Below, piece by piece: positions 1-7,405 of a stretch of 10,978 nt of DNA. Position numbers and translations under genes: made by a program. Source of the stretch: SLSG01 sp041690235 (GTDB lineage Bacteria; Bacteroidota; Bacteroidia; Bacteroidales; UBA7960); contig JAWLHS010000064.1 of assembly GCA_041690235.1 (NCBI GenBank), forward strand, positions 1 through 10,978, written 5' to 3'. Positions within the stretch are counted from its first letter, which is position 1. The number at the start of each line of letters is the position of its first letter. Under the pieces are notes generated by a model. That model did no database searches. It saw only the letters and a list, made by a program, of their open reading frames with translations, and was not told the origin of the DNA.

Positions 1-1
1 T

Positions 2-1627
2 TTTGATATTCCGGGCACAGGCGAAGTGGCAGACCAACAGTCAACTGCCCGGGAGGCCGCACTGGAGGCGGCCCAGGAGGAAGAAAAAGCAGATACCCCT
101 TTGGGGCTGACACCACAATATGAAGTGGATGAAGGGGAAGAAGCCAGGCAGGTGATTGAACCGGAGGGAGAAGAGGCTTCCGGCCTGGTGTGGGATTTTC
201 TGAAGGGGTTTCTCGGCGGACTCATCGCGCTGCTTACGCCCTGTGTGTTCCCAATGATTCCTCTCACCGTTAGTTTTTTCCTTCGCAATGCCGGGAATCG
301 GCGCAGGGCTTTCCGTGATGCCATGTTATACGGAGCCACCATCGTGTTTAGTTATGTGGTTCTGGGTTTGGCCATTTCAGTATTATTTGGTGCGGACACA
401 CTGAACGCCCTGGCCACCAGTCCCGGATTCAACTTGTTTTTCTTTGCCCTGCTCATATTCTTTGCGGCATCATTTTTCGGAGCCTTTGAGCTGACCATGC
501 CGGCAAGCTGGTCAAACGCCCTTGATAGCAAGGCCGACAAAACCGGTGGTTTGATCGGGGTATTTTTAATGGGACTTACATTCGTTTTGGTATCATTCTC
601 CTGTACGGGACCCATTGTCGGCACCCTGCTGGTAGAAGCCGCCACCAGCGGCAACCTTTTCTCCCCCGCCGTGGGTATGCTTGGATTCAGCCTGGCCCTG
701 GCCATCCCGTTCAGCCTGTTCGCCGTTTTCCCCACCGCATTGAAGTCCCTGCCCAAATCCGGTGGATGGATGAATGCCGTAAAAGTCGTGCTGGGATTTA
801 TCGTATTGGCCTTTTCCCTGAAGTTCTTTTCCACAGCCGATGCCGTTGGCCAGTGGGGCATCCTCGATCGTGAGGTATTCCTCGTGCTGTGGATCGCCAT
901 TTTCCTGATGCTCGGACTCTACCTGATCGGAAAAATCAAGTTTGCCCACGACAGCGAACTCAAATACCTGGGCGTACCCCGCCTCATGCTGGCCATTGCC
1001 ACCTTTGCCTTTGTTTTCTACCTGATTCCCGGCCTATGGGGAGCGCCCCTTCGTGCGGTCAGTTCGTTCCTCCCTTCTCCGGCCACACAGGATTTTGACC
1101 TTGGACGGATGGGAACATCATCCCCCGCCACCAGCTCAAACGCAGGCACCATTTATACCGGGGAAAGCGTACAGGAAGGCCCGCACGGACTCTGGGCATT
1201 CACCGACTATGAGGAAGGCCTGGAAGCAGCCAGGAAAGCCGGGAAGCCGGTATTCCTCGATTTTACCGGATTGGGATGTGCCAACTGCCGTAAAATGGAG
1301 GCCTCTGTCTGGTCAGATCCGCGCGTGCTTCAGCGGCTAAAAAATGATTTTGTGAAGATATCCCTGTTCGTGGACGACCGTACCCGTTTGCCGGAATCAG
1401 AGCAATTCGTATCCACGGCCCTTGGCCGCGAGCGGGCCATCCGCACTGTGGGTCAGAAGTGGAGCACATTCCAGGCAGAGCACTTCGGGGCGAACACTCA
1501 GCCCTATTATGTCATCCTGGATCACCAGGAAAACATGCTGACGCCCGCCTATGGATATGATACAAGTATTGAAAAGTACATTGAATTCCTGGAGGCCGGC
1601 AAGGGAAACTTCACGCCTGCTGACTAA
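2..1627 (+). CDS. dsbD: Thiol:disulfide interchange protein DsbD family (5'-partial)
   Basis: Membrane electron-transfer protein that passes reducing power from cytoplasmic thioredoxin to periplasmic thiol proteins. The frame is open to the left edge, so the GTG at 26 is not a real start and the N-terminal domain is missing. Numbering from that GTG, residues 1-52 are an Ala/Glu-rich linker. A multi-pass membrane domain runs from about 54 to 350. It carries the two family cysteines, in TPCVFPMIP (Cys73) and SFSCTGP (Cys193), which correspond to the E. coli transmembrane redox pair. After a Ser/Thr/Pro-rich spacer, a thioredoxin-like domain (about 385-533) carries GLGCANCRKME with Cys418 and Cys421. 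All redox cysteines expected in the visible part are present. The gene ends 26 bases before the convergent amidohydrolase and no clear terminator lies between them. The family call is secure; the exact partners are not. Confidence 0.93.
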   Translation, partial: FDIPGTGEVADQQSTAREAALEAAQEEEKADTPLGLTPQYEVDEGEEARQVIEPEGEEASGLVWDFLKGFLGGLIALLTPCVFPMIPLTVSFFLRNAGNRRRAFRDAMLYGATIVFSYVVLGLAISVLFGADTLNALATSPGFNLFFFALLIFFAASFFGAFELTMPASWSNALDSKADKTGGLIGVFLMGLTFVLVSFSCTGPIVGTLLVEAATSGNLFSPAVGMLGFSLALAIPFSLFAVFPTALKSLPKSGGWMNAVKVVLGFIVLAFSLKFFSTADAVGQWGILDREVFLVLWIAIFLMLGLYLIGKIKFAHDSELKYLGVPRLMLAIATFAFVFYLIPGLWGAPLRAVSSFLPSPATQDFDLGRMGTSSPATSSNAGTIYTGESVQEGPHGLWAFTDYEEGLEAARKAGKPVFLDFTGLGCANCRKMEASVWSDPRVLQRLKNDFVKISLFVDDRTRLPESEQFVSTALGRERAIRTVGQKWSTFQAEHFGANTQPYYVILDHQENMLTPAYGYDTSIEKYIEFLEAGKGNFTPAD

Positions 1628-1653
1628 GCGGAACAAGTATCGGCTGGTTGTTT

Positions 1654-2856
1654 TTATTTATCCCTGATCGCTTCCAGTTCACTCAGGGCCAGGTAAGCCA
1701 TGAGTCCCATTCCTGTTTCCAGGGCCCGTTCGTCCACATCGAAAGTGGGCGTGTGAAGGTTGGAGGTGATGCCCTTTTCCACATTTCGGATTCCCAGCCG
1801 GTAAAAGCAGGAAGGAATCCGCTGGGAAAAAAAGGCAAAATCCTCGGCCGTCATGGCCAGGTCGAGCTCTTCCACATTTTCAGGGCCCAGGTAAGCCGAT
1901 GCCAGCTTTTTGAAATCCGCAGCCAGCCGGTGGTCATTGACAAGGAAGGGATATCCTTTTTCTACAAAGACCTCGCAGTCACCACCCATTCCCTGTGCAA
2001 TAAATACAGCCGTTTCCCGTATCCGCTGCAGGGCTTTTTCGCGCCAATCTTCATCAAACGTACGAAATGTCCCCTCCAGCTTCACCCCGCCGGGAATGAT
2101 GTTTGTGTGGCCCAGTCCCTCAAACCGCCCGAACGACAATACCGTCGGGACCGTAGGCCTTGCACTGCGGCTTACAATGCTTTGCAGGGCCACCACGACA
2201 TGGGAGGCAATCAAAATGGGATCCACAATCAAATGAGGCATGGCGGCATGCCCCCCTTTCCCTTTGATATGGATATAGATCTCATCGGCCGAAGCCATGT
2301 ATTTTCCACTCCTGATTCCGACCTTACCTGCAGGAAGTCCCGGAAACACATGCTGGCCAAACACAGAAGCGGGGGCAGGATTCTCCAGCACACCTTCATT
2401 GATCATCAGCCGGGCCCCACCGGGACATTTCTCTTCCGAGGGCTGAAAAAACAATTTGATGGTCCCCCCCCATTCTTTGCGCAGGCTTTGCAGGATGCGG
2501 GCTGTTCCCAACAAACTGGCCATATGTACGTCATGACCGCAGGCGTGCATCACCCCGTGGTTGACTGATTTGTATTCCACCCGGTTCTCTTCGGTAATGG
2601 GGAGGGCATCCATATCGGCTCGCAAAGCGATGGTGGCCTCAGATTTCAATGCCCCCTCAATGACGGCAACCACCCCCGTCCCGGCAACACCTTCCTGGTA
2701 GGCAATGCCCATATCAACGAGTTGAGAGACAATGTAGGCCGCCGTTTTATGCTCCTGAAGGGAAACCTCAGGTGCTGCATGAAAATGTCTCCGGTAAAAA
2801 ACAACCTGGTCAAAATATTCTTTTGACAATGCTTTGATACGGTCTATTGGTTGCAT
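1654..2856 (-). CDS. M20-family amidohydrolase (N-acyl amino acid / hippurate hydrolase type)
   Basis: Two-metal amidohydrolase of peptidase family M20, of the type that releases amino acids from N-acyl or N-benzoyl conjugates in the cytoplasm. It has 400 residues, normal for the family, and no signal peptide. The N-terminal RRHFHAAPE motif (22-30) is typical. Predicted metal and catalytic residues are in place: ALRADMDALP (77-86), ACGHDVHMA (Cys106, His108), QPSEE (Glu141, Glu142), GQHVFP (His169), the dimerisation-domain GGHAAMP (His203), AEDF (338-341) and LHTPTFD (His368). The ATG at 2856 fits the family N-terminus, and no Shine-Dalgarno sequence precedes it. It stands alone, convergent with dsbD and divergent from the MBL-fold gene. 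The natural substrate cannot be read from the sequence; hippurate, acetyl amino acids, or indole-3-acetyl or other conjugates are all possible. Confidence 0.9.
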   Translation of the reverse strand: MQPIDRIKALSKEYFDQVVFYRRHFHAAPEVSLQEHKTAAYIVSQLVDMGIAYQEGVAGTGVVAVIEGALKSEATIALRADMDALPITEENRVEYKSVNHGVMHACGHDVHMASLLGTARILQSLRKEWGGTIKLFFQPSEEKCPGGARLMINEGVLENPAPASVFGQHVFPGLPAGKVGIRSGKYMASADEIYIHIKGKGGHAAMPHLIVDPILIASHVVVALQSIVSRSARPTVPTVLSFGRFEGLGHTNIIPGGVKLEGTFRTFDEDWREKALQRIRETAVFIAQGMGGDCEVFVEKGYPFLVNDHRLAADFKKLASAYLGPENVEELDLAMTAEDFAFFSQRIPSCFYRLGIRNVEKGITSNLHTPTFDVDERALETGMGLMAYLALSELEAIRDK

Positions 2857-3006
2857 GGCAGTACTGTTTATATCGGGCTAATTTACGGTTTTTTTTGATC
2901 GGGATCATCCGGCAGCCGCCAAAACCCCCTGGCAGGGGCCCGTCATCTGGCAGGATTTTTGTACATTTGAAAAACCCGTTTTTTTCTGATTGTAAACCCG
3001 TTTCGC
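2857..3006. promoter_or_regulatory. Divergent intergenic region with two short inverted repeats
   Basis: This 150-base gap should hold the promoters of both the amidohydrolase (-) and the MBL-fold gene (+). Two short inverted repeats are visible: TGATC-GG-GATCA at 2896-2907 next to a run of T, and CCCCTG-G-CAGGGG at 2926-2938. The octamer CTGGCAGG occurs twice, at 2929-2936 and 2947-2954. Either palindrome could be an operator, but at these lengths chance is a serious alternative. Neither is followed on its transcribed strand by the T-run expected of a terminator. Confidence 0.3.
2962..2969 (+). promoter_or_regulatory. Possible Bacteroidota -7 promoter element
   Basis: TACATTTG matches the Bacteroidota housekeeping -7 consensus TAnnTTTG in all fixed positions. 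It ends 37 bases before the ATG of the MBL-fold gene, a sensible distance for a promoter. No TTG -33 element is found at the usual 19-21 base spacing, so the call rests on the -7 match and its position only. Confidence 0.35.
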
Positions 3007-3654
3007 ATGAGTCAAATTAAAATAATGACATTCAACCCTTTTCAGGTAAACACCCACATCATTTACGATGAAAGCCGGGAATGCGTCATTGTGGACCCCG
3101 CCTGTTATGAAAAGGAGGAAGAAAAACAACTGGCCGGTTTTATCCAGGCGGAAAAGCTGAAGGTTTCGGCCATCCTCTTCACCCACTGCCACATTGACCA
3201 TATGCTTGGAAGCCGCTTTGCGTCCAGGACCTTCCGTCTCAAGCCCCTGACACATAAAGACAGTATGACATTTCTGGAAAACAGCAAGGAATACGGTAAG
3301 GTATTCGGCTTTGATGTGAAAAAGCCCATCATGCCCGACTCCTTCCTGGATGACGGGGACCTTGTCCAGTTTGGAAACCAGGAGTTGAAGGTCATCCACG
3401 CCCCAGGTCACGCTGCAGGAAGTCTTTGTTATTACAATGAAAAAGAAAAATACGTAATTGTTGGAGATATCCTTTTCAACGGGGGAATCGGTCGCACGGA
3501 CCTGCCAACCGGTGACCACGACACCCTGATTAAATCCATCCTTGATCAGTTACTGGTGTTGCCGGACGAGGTGATTGTTTACCCGGGTCACGGTCCGGCG
3601 ACCAGCATAGGTGAAGAGCGCAAATCCAACCCCTTCCTGACAGGGATTTATTAG
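3007..3654 (+). CDS. MBL-fold metallohydrolase (glyoxalase II-like)
   Basis: Small cytoplasmic metallo-beta-lactamase-fold hydrolase of 215 residues. The full metal-binding set is present: THCHIDH at 59-65 (His60, His62, Asp64, His65), His135 in APGHAAGS, Asp154 in VGDILF, and His195 in YPGHGP. The GGIGRTDLPTGD segment (159-170) is typical of the short glyoxalase II-like group that hydrolyses thioesters such as S-lactoyl-thiols. The separate C-terminal substrate domain of classical GloB enzymes (about 250 residues) is missing, so a general thioesterase or detoxification role is likelier than strict glyoxalase II. The opening MTFNPFQVNTHIIYDE supports the ATG at 3007; no Shine-Dalgarno sequence precedes it. 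Its TAG overlaps the opposing stop of the glycosyltransferase gene. Confidence 0.88.
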   Translation: MSQIKIMTFNPFQVNTHIIYDESRECVIVDPACYEKEEEKQLAGFIQAEKLKVSAILFTHCHIDHMLGSRFASRTFRLKPLTHKDSMTFLENSKEYGKVFGFDVKKPIMPDSFLDDGDLVQFGNQELKVIHAPGHAAGSLCYYNEKEKYVIVGDILFNGGIGRTDLPTGDHDTLIKSILDQLLVLPDEVIVYPGHGPATSIGEERKSNPFLTGIY

Positions 3655-4655
3655 GAAACCCCTTGCTTTTTGAGCCTGTTCAGGACTTCCCTGGTGTCAA
3701 TCCGGGTCATGCAATCAAAATGTCCCTGAGGACACTTACTGTATCCGATCTTTGAACAGGGCCGGCAAGGGAGCTCTTTCACTTCGACTATTTCGGACAA
3801 ACCCGGCTTTTCAGGCATGTAAGGAGCCATGCCGAATTCCGGCACGGTATTGCCCCAGATGGACACCACTGGCTTTTGAAAAGCAGCGGCAATGTGCATC
3901 AGTCCCGTATCATGCGTCACCACAGCATCCGAGGCTTCAATGAGGAATGCCGATTGATTCAGGGAAAACAAGCCGCATGCGTTGAATACCCGGGGACCGC
4001 AAGCCAGCTGAATGGCTTGTCCGTTCTCAAAATCCTCCTTCCCGCCCAGCAGCACCACCGGTCTGTTCAGTCCCCGGCACACGGCCTCGATCTGCTCATT
4101 GGGCATGCGTTTGGTGGCATGTTTTCCGCCGATGCCGAAGGCAATAAAATGGGTTCTGAAAGATTTTGGCAATGCAGAAGGGAAACCCCTGTCCGATTCA
4201 GGGATAAAAAAATCCAGCCCTTTTCCGTCGTTTTTCACTCCCAAACCCCGTGCGGCTGCCAGGTACCTGTCGACAATGTGCAAAGGGGGGAGCCGGTTTA
4301 TCTTAAAGCGGGTCAACAACCATTTTTGGACATTCAGCTTATAAAAGCCACGGGATTTTTTGGCCAGGGCCAACCTGATCAAGTTGGATCGCAGGTTGTT
4401 GTGCAGATCGATCACATAATCAAATTTCTCAGCTCTGAGGCGTTTGATCAGATCCCAAAGGCTGCCATCCAGGGCATGTACCATGTCGACATGGGGGTTG
4501 GCTTCCATGATTCCCGCATGGATCTTTTTGGTGGTGTAATGAACCTCCAAATCAAGTCCGACGACACCCCTTAAACACCGAACAACAGGGGAGGTGAGCA
4601 CCATGTCGCCAATGGAACTGAAGCGAATGACCAGAACCTTCTTCCTTTTGATCAT
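3651..4655 (-). CDS. Glycosyltransferase family 9 (heptosyltransferase-like) protein
   Basis: Predicted inner-face glycosyltransferase of 334 residues, related to the ADP-heptose:LPS heptosyltransferases that build lipopolysaccharide core. The N-terminal acceptor domain opens with KVLVIRFSSIGDMVLTSP (6-23), the family signature. The C-terminal nucleotide-sugar domain carries THDTGLMHIAAAFQKPVVSIWG (247-268). A four-cysteine tail (Cys297, Cys300, Cys308, Cys315; CxxC followed by KCPQGHFDCM) is a variant I associate with Bacteroidota family members and may bind metal or form disulfides. The start at 4655 follows an A-rich leader without a Shine-Dalgarno sequence. It lies 144 bases downstream of the tolC-like gene on the same strand, so it may be a distal member of that transcript or have its own promoter. 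The sugar donor is not determinable here. Confidence 0.9.
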   Translation of the reverse strand: MIKRKKVLVIRFSSIGDMVLTSPVVRCLRGVVGLDLEVHYTTKKIHAGIMEANPHVDMVHALDGSLWDLIKRLRAEKFDYVIDLHNNLRSNLIRLALAKKSRGFYKLNVQKWLLTRFKINRLPPLHIVDRYLAAARGLGVKNDGKGLDFFIPESDRGFPSALPKSFRTHFIAFGIGGKHATKRMPNEQIEAVCRGLNRPVVLLGGKEDFENGQAIQLACGPRVFNACGLFSLNQSAFLIEASDAVVTHDTGLMHIAAAFQKPVVSIWGNTVPEFGMAPYMPEKPGLSEIVEVKELPCRPCSKIGYSKCPQGHFDCMTRIDTREVLNRLKKQGVS

Positions 4656-4762
4656 TTTTTCTACAAGCGATTAATCATTTACCCACCCATTGCCGTGCAG
4701 CCACCAGGGAGGCGTTCCAAAACCCGTTCTGAACCTGCGGGCGCAAACGAAGGATCAGGCAG

Positions 4763-4800
4763 GCGGATAAACCATCCGCAAACCCATCCAAACCGCGGAT
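4763..4800 (-). repeat. Alternating hairpin segments at the tolC-like 3' end
   Basis: The six-base unit GCGGAT occurs at 4763-4768 and 4795-4800, with its complement ATCCGC between them at 4774-4779. The middle segment can pair with either side: a 5-base loop on one side, a 15-base loop on the other. The right copy overlaps the tolC-like stop codon (TGA at 4802-4800). The repeat GGATCAG also occurs at 4752-4758 and 4797-4803. On the minus strand this would form just after the stop, but no T-run follows, so it is not a canonical terminator. It could be a transcript-end stabilising hairpin or chance. The rest of the 144-base gap (4656-4799) shows nothing I recognise. Confidence 0.3.
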
Positions 4801-6281
4801 CAGATTTCATCAAAATCAACCACCAGCGGACGGTCGTTCAGGAAATCGTAAAGGGTGATCCGGCGCATTTCATAAAAGCCCCTCCAGTAATTCCTCATGG
4901 CCGCCAGGTAACGTTGCTTGGAGCGGTCCTTTTCTTCCAGTGCCAGGTTGAGCTCAATGACATCAACACGGCCAATCATGAACCGCTGCAAGGTGACCTC
5001 ATGGCGCTTTTCGGCAATGACATCGGCCTTTTGTGCAATTTCCAGCTGGCTTTTCAACATATTGAATTCCATCACCCTGAAAAACACCTCCTGCTCAAAA
5101 TCCACCATATCCTGTTTCACGGTGGTATTGACCAGCTCCCTGTTGGATTCGGCCATTTTAATCCGGCCCCTGGACACTCCCCAGTCGAGAATCGGGATCT
5201 GAACCCCGATGGTCAGTTGCTGCTGATCGAGTGGATCATGGTATGCCATAGACAATTCCGTTGCCGTCTGGGTCAGTCCGTACACCGCAAACAAATTGGC
5301 GTTAAACCTTCCCTCTGCCTTTGCCTGGCTTACCTGGCTTTCTGCCTCAACCAGGCGGCGTTGCTGAGCGATGATATCCGCGCGGTTTCTCCGGGCTTCT
5401 GCAAGGGCCAGGCCAAAGTCTATCTGAAGGTCGTGGGCCGTGGAGGGGGGGATTAGTTCAAGTTGATGGTCACCATCGATTCCCAGAAAAGAACGAAAGC
5501 TAAACAAAGCCGCCTCGTAGTCGATTCTTGACTGCTCCAGCAGGGCTTCTGAATTCAGTACATTCAACTCCATCTGGAGCAGTTCGTTTTCCGCAATGCG
5601 ACCAAGCGAAAAGCGCCCCTGTGCAATGGTATATAAAGTGTCATTACTGGATAGATTGATCCGGTTAATTCCAATATTGATCTGTGCAAGCAGCAAATCA
5701 AAAAACAGGCTGGTGGCACGGATGGAAATATTTTCCAGATCCTCCACATACCGCTTGCGTGACTCCTTGTAACGCATGGGTTCAATTTCCCTTTCCCATT
5801 TGTAGGGGTTGTAGGCAAAGATGGGCTGTCGGAACCCGATATTTACCGGGGTGGAAAGATAGGAAACCAGTGTTTCATCATCCCTGATCAAATCAATGCG
5901 CTGAAGACCGGAGTTCACAAATAATTGTCCGCCGGTCAACCCAATGGTCTGACTCATGGAAAGGGTCCCGGAAGATGTGGCCAGGCTGCGCCTGACAAAT
6001 ATGTCTGAGCCGTCGGGCAGGGTGATGGGCGAAATGGTGCGGTTCAGGTTGGGGATGGTGGCATCGAGCCTTAAGTTCGGCAGGTAACCGGCCTGAAAAC
6101 TACGGTACTGCCAATAACTGCCCCGGTACCGGTGGCGGGCCATCATGGCATCGGGAGAAGCCTCACGTGCAAGGGCAATCACCTCATCGAGCGTAAAAAA
6201 ACGGGACGCCTCTTGTGCAAACCCTTGCGGAAGCGCAAAGAACAAAACGAACAAAAAAACCAGATTTCTCATTCTAAGCAT
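4800..6281 (-). CDS. TolC-family outer-membrane efflux protein
   Basis: Outer-membrane channel protein of 493 residues. A signal peptide is clear: short basic start, hydrophobic core LVFLFVLFFAL, and likely cleavage after FA near residue 22. The mature protein begins with FFTLDEVIALAREASPDAM, the usual TolC opening, and has two long helical repeats. The first contains ATSLFFDLLLAQINIGINRI and the second contains MVDFEQEVFFRVMEFNML. In the second, QIPILDWGVSRGRIKMAES marks the strand-to-helix turn typical of the family. Members pair with a periplasmic adaptor and an inner-membrane pump, but neither is nearby, so the substrate is unknown. The start at 6281 overlaps the xdhC end by 8 bases. A second in-frame ATG at 6272 falls just after the xdhC stop (TAG-A-ATG) and would give a more standard signal peptide. 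Either start implies coupling to xdhC. Confidence 0.9.
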   Translation of the reverse strand: MLRMRNLVFLFVLFFALPQGFAQEASRFFTLDEVIALAREASPDAMMARHRYRGSYWQYRSFQAGYLPNLRLDATIPNLNRTISPITLPDGSDIFVRRSLATSSGTLSMSQTIGLTGGQLFVNSGLQRIDLIRDDETLVSYLSTPVNIGFRQPIFAYNPYKWEREIEPMRYKESRKRYVEDLENISIRATSLFFDLLLAQINIGINRINLSSNDTLYTIAQGRFSLGRIAENELLQMELNVLNSEALLEQSRIDYEAALFSFRSFLGIDGDHQLELIPPSTAHDLQIDFGLALAEARRNRADIIAQQRRLVEAESQVSQAKAEGRFNANLFAVYGLTQTATELSMAYHDPLDQQQLTIGVQIPILDWGVSRGRIKMAESNRELVNTTVKQDMVDFEQEVFFRVMEFNMLKSQLEIAQKADVIAEKRHEVTLQRFMIGRVDVIELNLALEEKDRSKQRYLAAMRNYWRGFYEMRRITLYDFLNDRPLVVDFDEI

Positions 6282-7251
6282 TTTTTATCTGAATAACCCT
6301 GGCGGCAATACTTATGGCAATCTCCCCCGGGGTCACACTATTGATGGGCAGTCCCATGGGTGCGTCCACCTTTTTCAGTTCCTCGTCGGATGCGCCTTCA
6401 GCCTCCAGCGTTTCAAATATTTTCTGTACCTTTTTCCGGCTGCCGATCATGCCCAGGTACTTCAACTGTTTTTGCAATAATTGTTTCAAAATGAGCTGAT
6501 CGCTGGCATGGGAAACCGTCATGATCGCCACATAAGAATGAAGACCCTCCGGGATCAGGGCACCTGCATCCCTGTAGTCAATGACCCTCTTCTCGTGGGC
6601 CATATCATTGGATGCCATCGTATTGAGGCCTTCCCGGTCGTCAAAAACGACCACCCTGAACCCCAACATTCGGAACACCCGGCTCAAAGGAAGGCTGACA
6701 TGGCCACCGCCAAAAACATAAAGGCATGGTTTGCGGCCGCAAGGCTCGGAATACACCCATTGTCCGCCGGATGGCCGGCTCCACACGGGCCTGTCCGGCT
6801 CCGCAACATCACCCCCCAAACGCTCCCCCGGGCCTGAACCTTCTTCCCGGAAACTCAACCGGCCGTCCTTTAAAACGATTTGTCCGGGCACCCCCTCATC
6901 CAACGAACGGATAATGGTCCGGATGGTTTCTTCCAGGCCCGGTTTCAGGGGTACAAAAGCATGGGTCTGCTCCCCCGAGCAAATCAGTCCGCTGTGGTCA
7001 TCCCCAGCTGCCGGGTCGTGTACCTGCCGCCTGAGGGTTGCTTGTTCCTGTTTTTCGGCCAGCATTTTTTTGGCCATTTCAACCATCTGAAACTCCATGA
7101 CGCCCCCGCCAATAGAACCTGCGAGGCTGCCATCGGCAGCAACGGCCATTTTAAAACCCTGCTTGCCGGGACTGCTCCCCTGGCGGTCAACAACCACAAT
7201 AAGCATCACCGGAATACCTCCCGAAAGCTTGTTCAGAATGAACGTCCACAT
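6274..7251 (-). CDS. xdhC: XdhC/CoxI-family molybdoenzyme maturation factor
   Basis: Accessory protein of 325 residues for xanthine dehydrogenase-type molybdenum hydroxylases. XdhC proteins bind molybdenum cofactor, help sulfurate it and insert it into the apoenzyme; they are not catalytic subunits. The N-terminal XdhC domain has RQGSSPGKQGFKM (23-35) and GSIGGGVME (45-53). The family cysteine motif, commonly CGG, reads ICSGEQ here (Cys91). A Gly/Pro/Arg-rich linker (about 118-160) joins a C-terminal Rossmann domain with YVFGGGHVSLPLSR (168-181), GMIGSRKKV (267-275) and the closing DAPMGLPINSVTPGEIAISIA (297-317). The ATG at 7251 matches the family N-terminus. Its neighbours ygeY and ygeW, divergently transcribed across 154 bases, favour a link to a selenium-dependent hydroxylase or purine pathway. 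No hydroxylase subunit gene is in the window. Confidence 0.9.
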   Translation of the reverse strand: MWTFILNKLSGGIPVMLIVVVDRQGSSPGKQGFKMAVAADGSLAGSIGGGVMEFQMVEMAKKMLAEKQEQATLRRQVHDPAAGDDHSGLICSGEQTHAFVPLKPGLEETIRTIIRSLDEGVPGQIVLKDGRLSFREEGSGPGERLGGDVAEPDRPVWSRPSGGQWVYSEPCGRKPCLYVFGGGHVSLPLSRVFRMLGFRVVVFDDREGLNTMASNDMAHEKRVIDYRDAGALIPEGLHSYVAIMTVSHASDQLILKQLLQKQLKYLGMIGSRKKVQKIFETLEAEGASDEELKKVDAPMGLPINSVTPGEIAISIAARVIQIKNA

Positions 7252-7405
7252 GTCTAAAATGGTTTAGAAAAACCTGGTCCCGTCCCGAACGAACCGTTCC
7301 CTTGAAAGGAGCCGTTTGGAAAGGAAAATCCGATTAAAGACCGTAAAGATATTCAAAAAAAAAGCGGTAAAAAATTTACCTTTACCCCATAACACAAAAA
7401 AATGC
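7252..7405. promoter_or_regulatory. Divergent xdhC-ygeY control region
   Basis: This 154-base gap must serve both xdhC (-) and ygeY (+). It contains GGTTT-AGAA-AAACC (7261-7274), which on the minus strand would form a weak hairpin about 9 bases before the xdhC start. It also contains GAACG-AAC-CGTTC (7287-7299), a candidate operator. TACCTTTA at 7377-7384 differs by one base from the Bacteroidota -7 element TAnnTTTG and ends 21 bases before the ygeY start, but no -33 TTG is correctly spaced. The ygeY-proximal 80 bases are markedly A-rich. No terminator or riboswitch fold is recognisable. Confidence 0.35.

Noticed and set aside
352..900. Minus-strand open frame (182 residues) inside the dsbD membrane domain
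   Set aside because: Antisense to clear membrane-domain coding sequence; its composition is that of a reverse-complement shadow.
1632..1655. AACAA...TTGTT hairpin plus T-run between dsbD and the amidohydrolase as a terminator
   Set aside because: The stem is only five mostly A-T pairs with an 11-base loop, too weak to call.
1648..2568. Long plus-strand open frame (306 residues) opposite the M20 amidohydrolase
   Set aside because: It lies wholly antisense to a gene with all its catalytic motifs, and its translation has low-complexity, His/Gln/Pro-rich composition with no recognisable domain.
7316..7405. N-terminal extension of YgeY from a TTG codon
   Set aside because: TTG start, very Lys- and A-rich, absent from the family's usual length, and it would consume the only promoter space of the gene.
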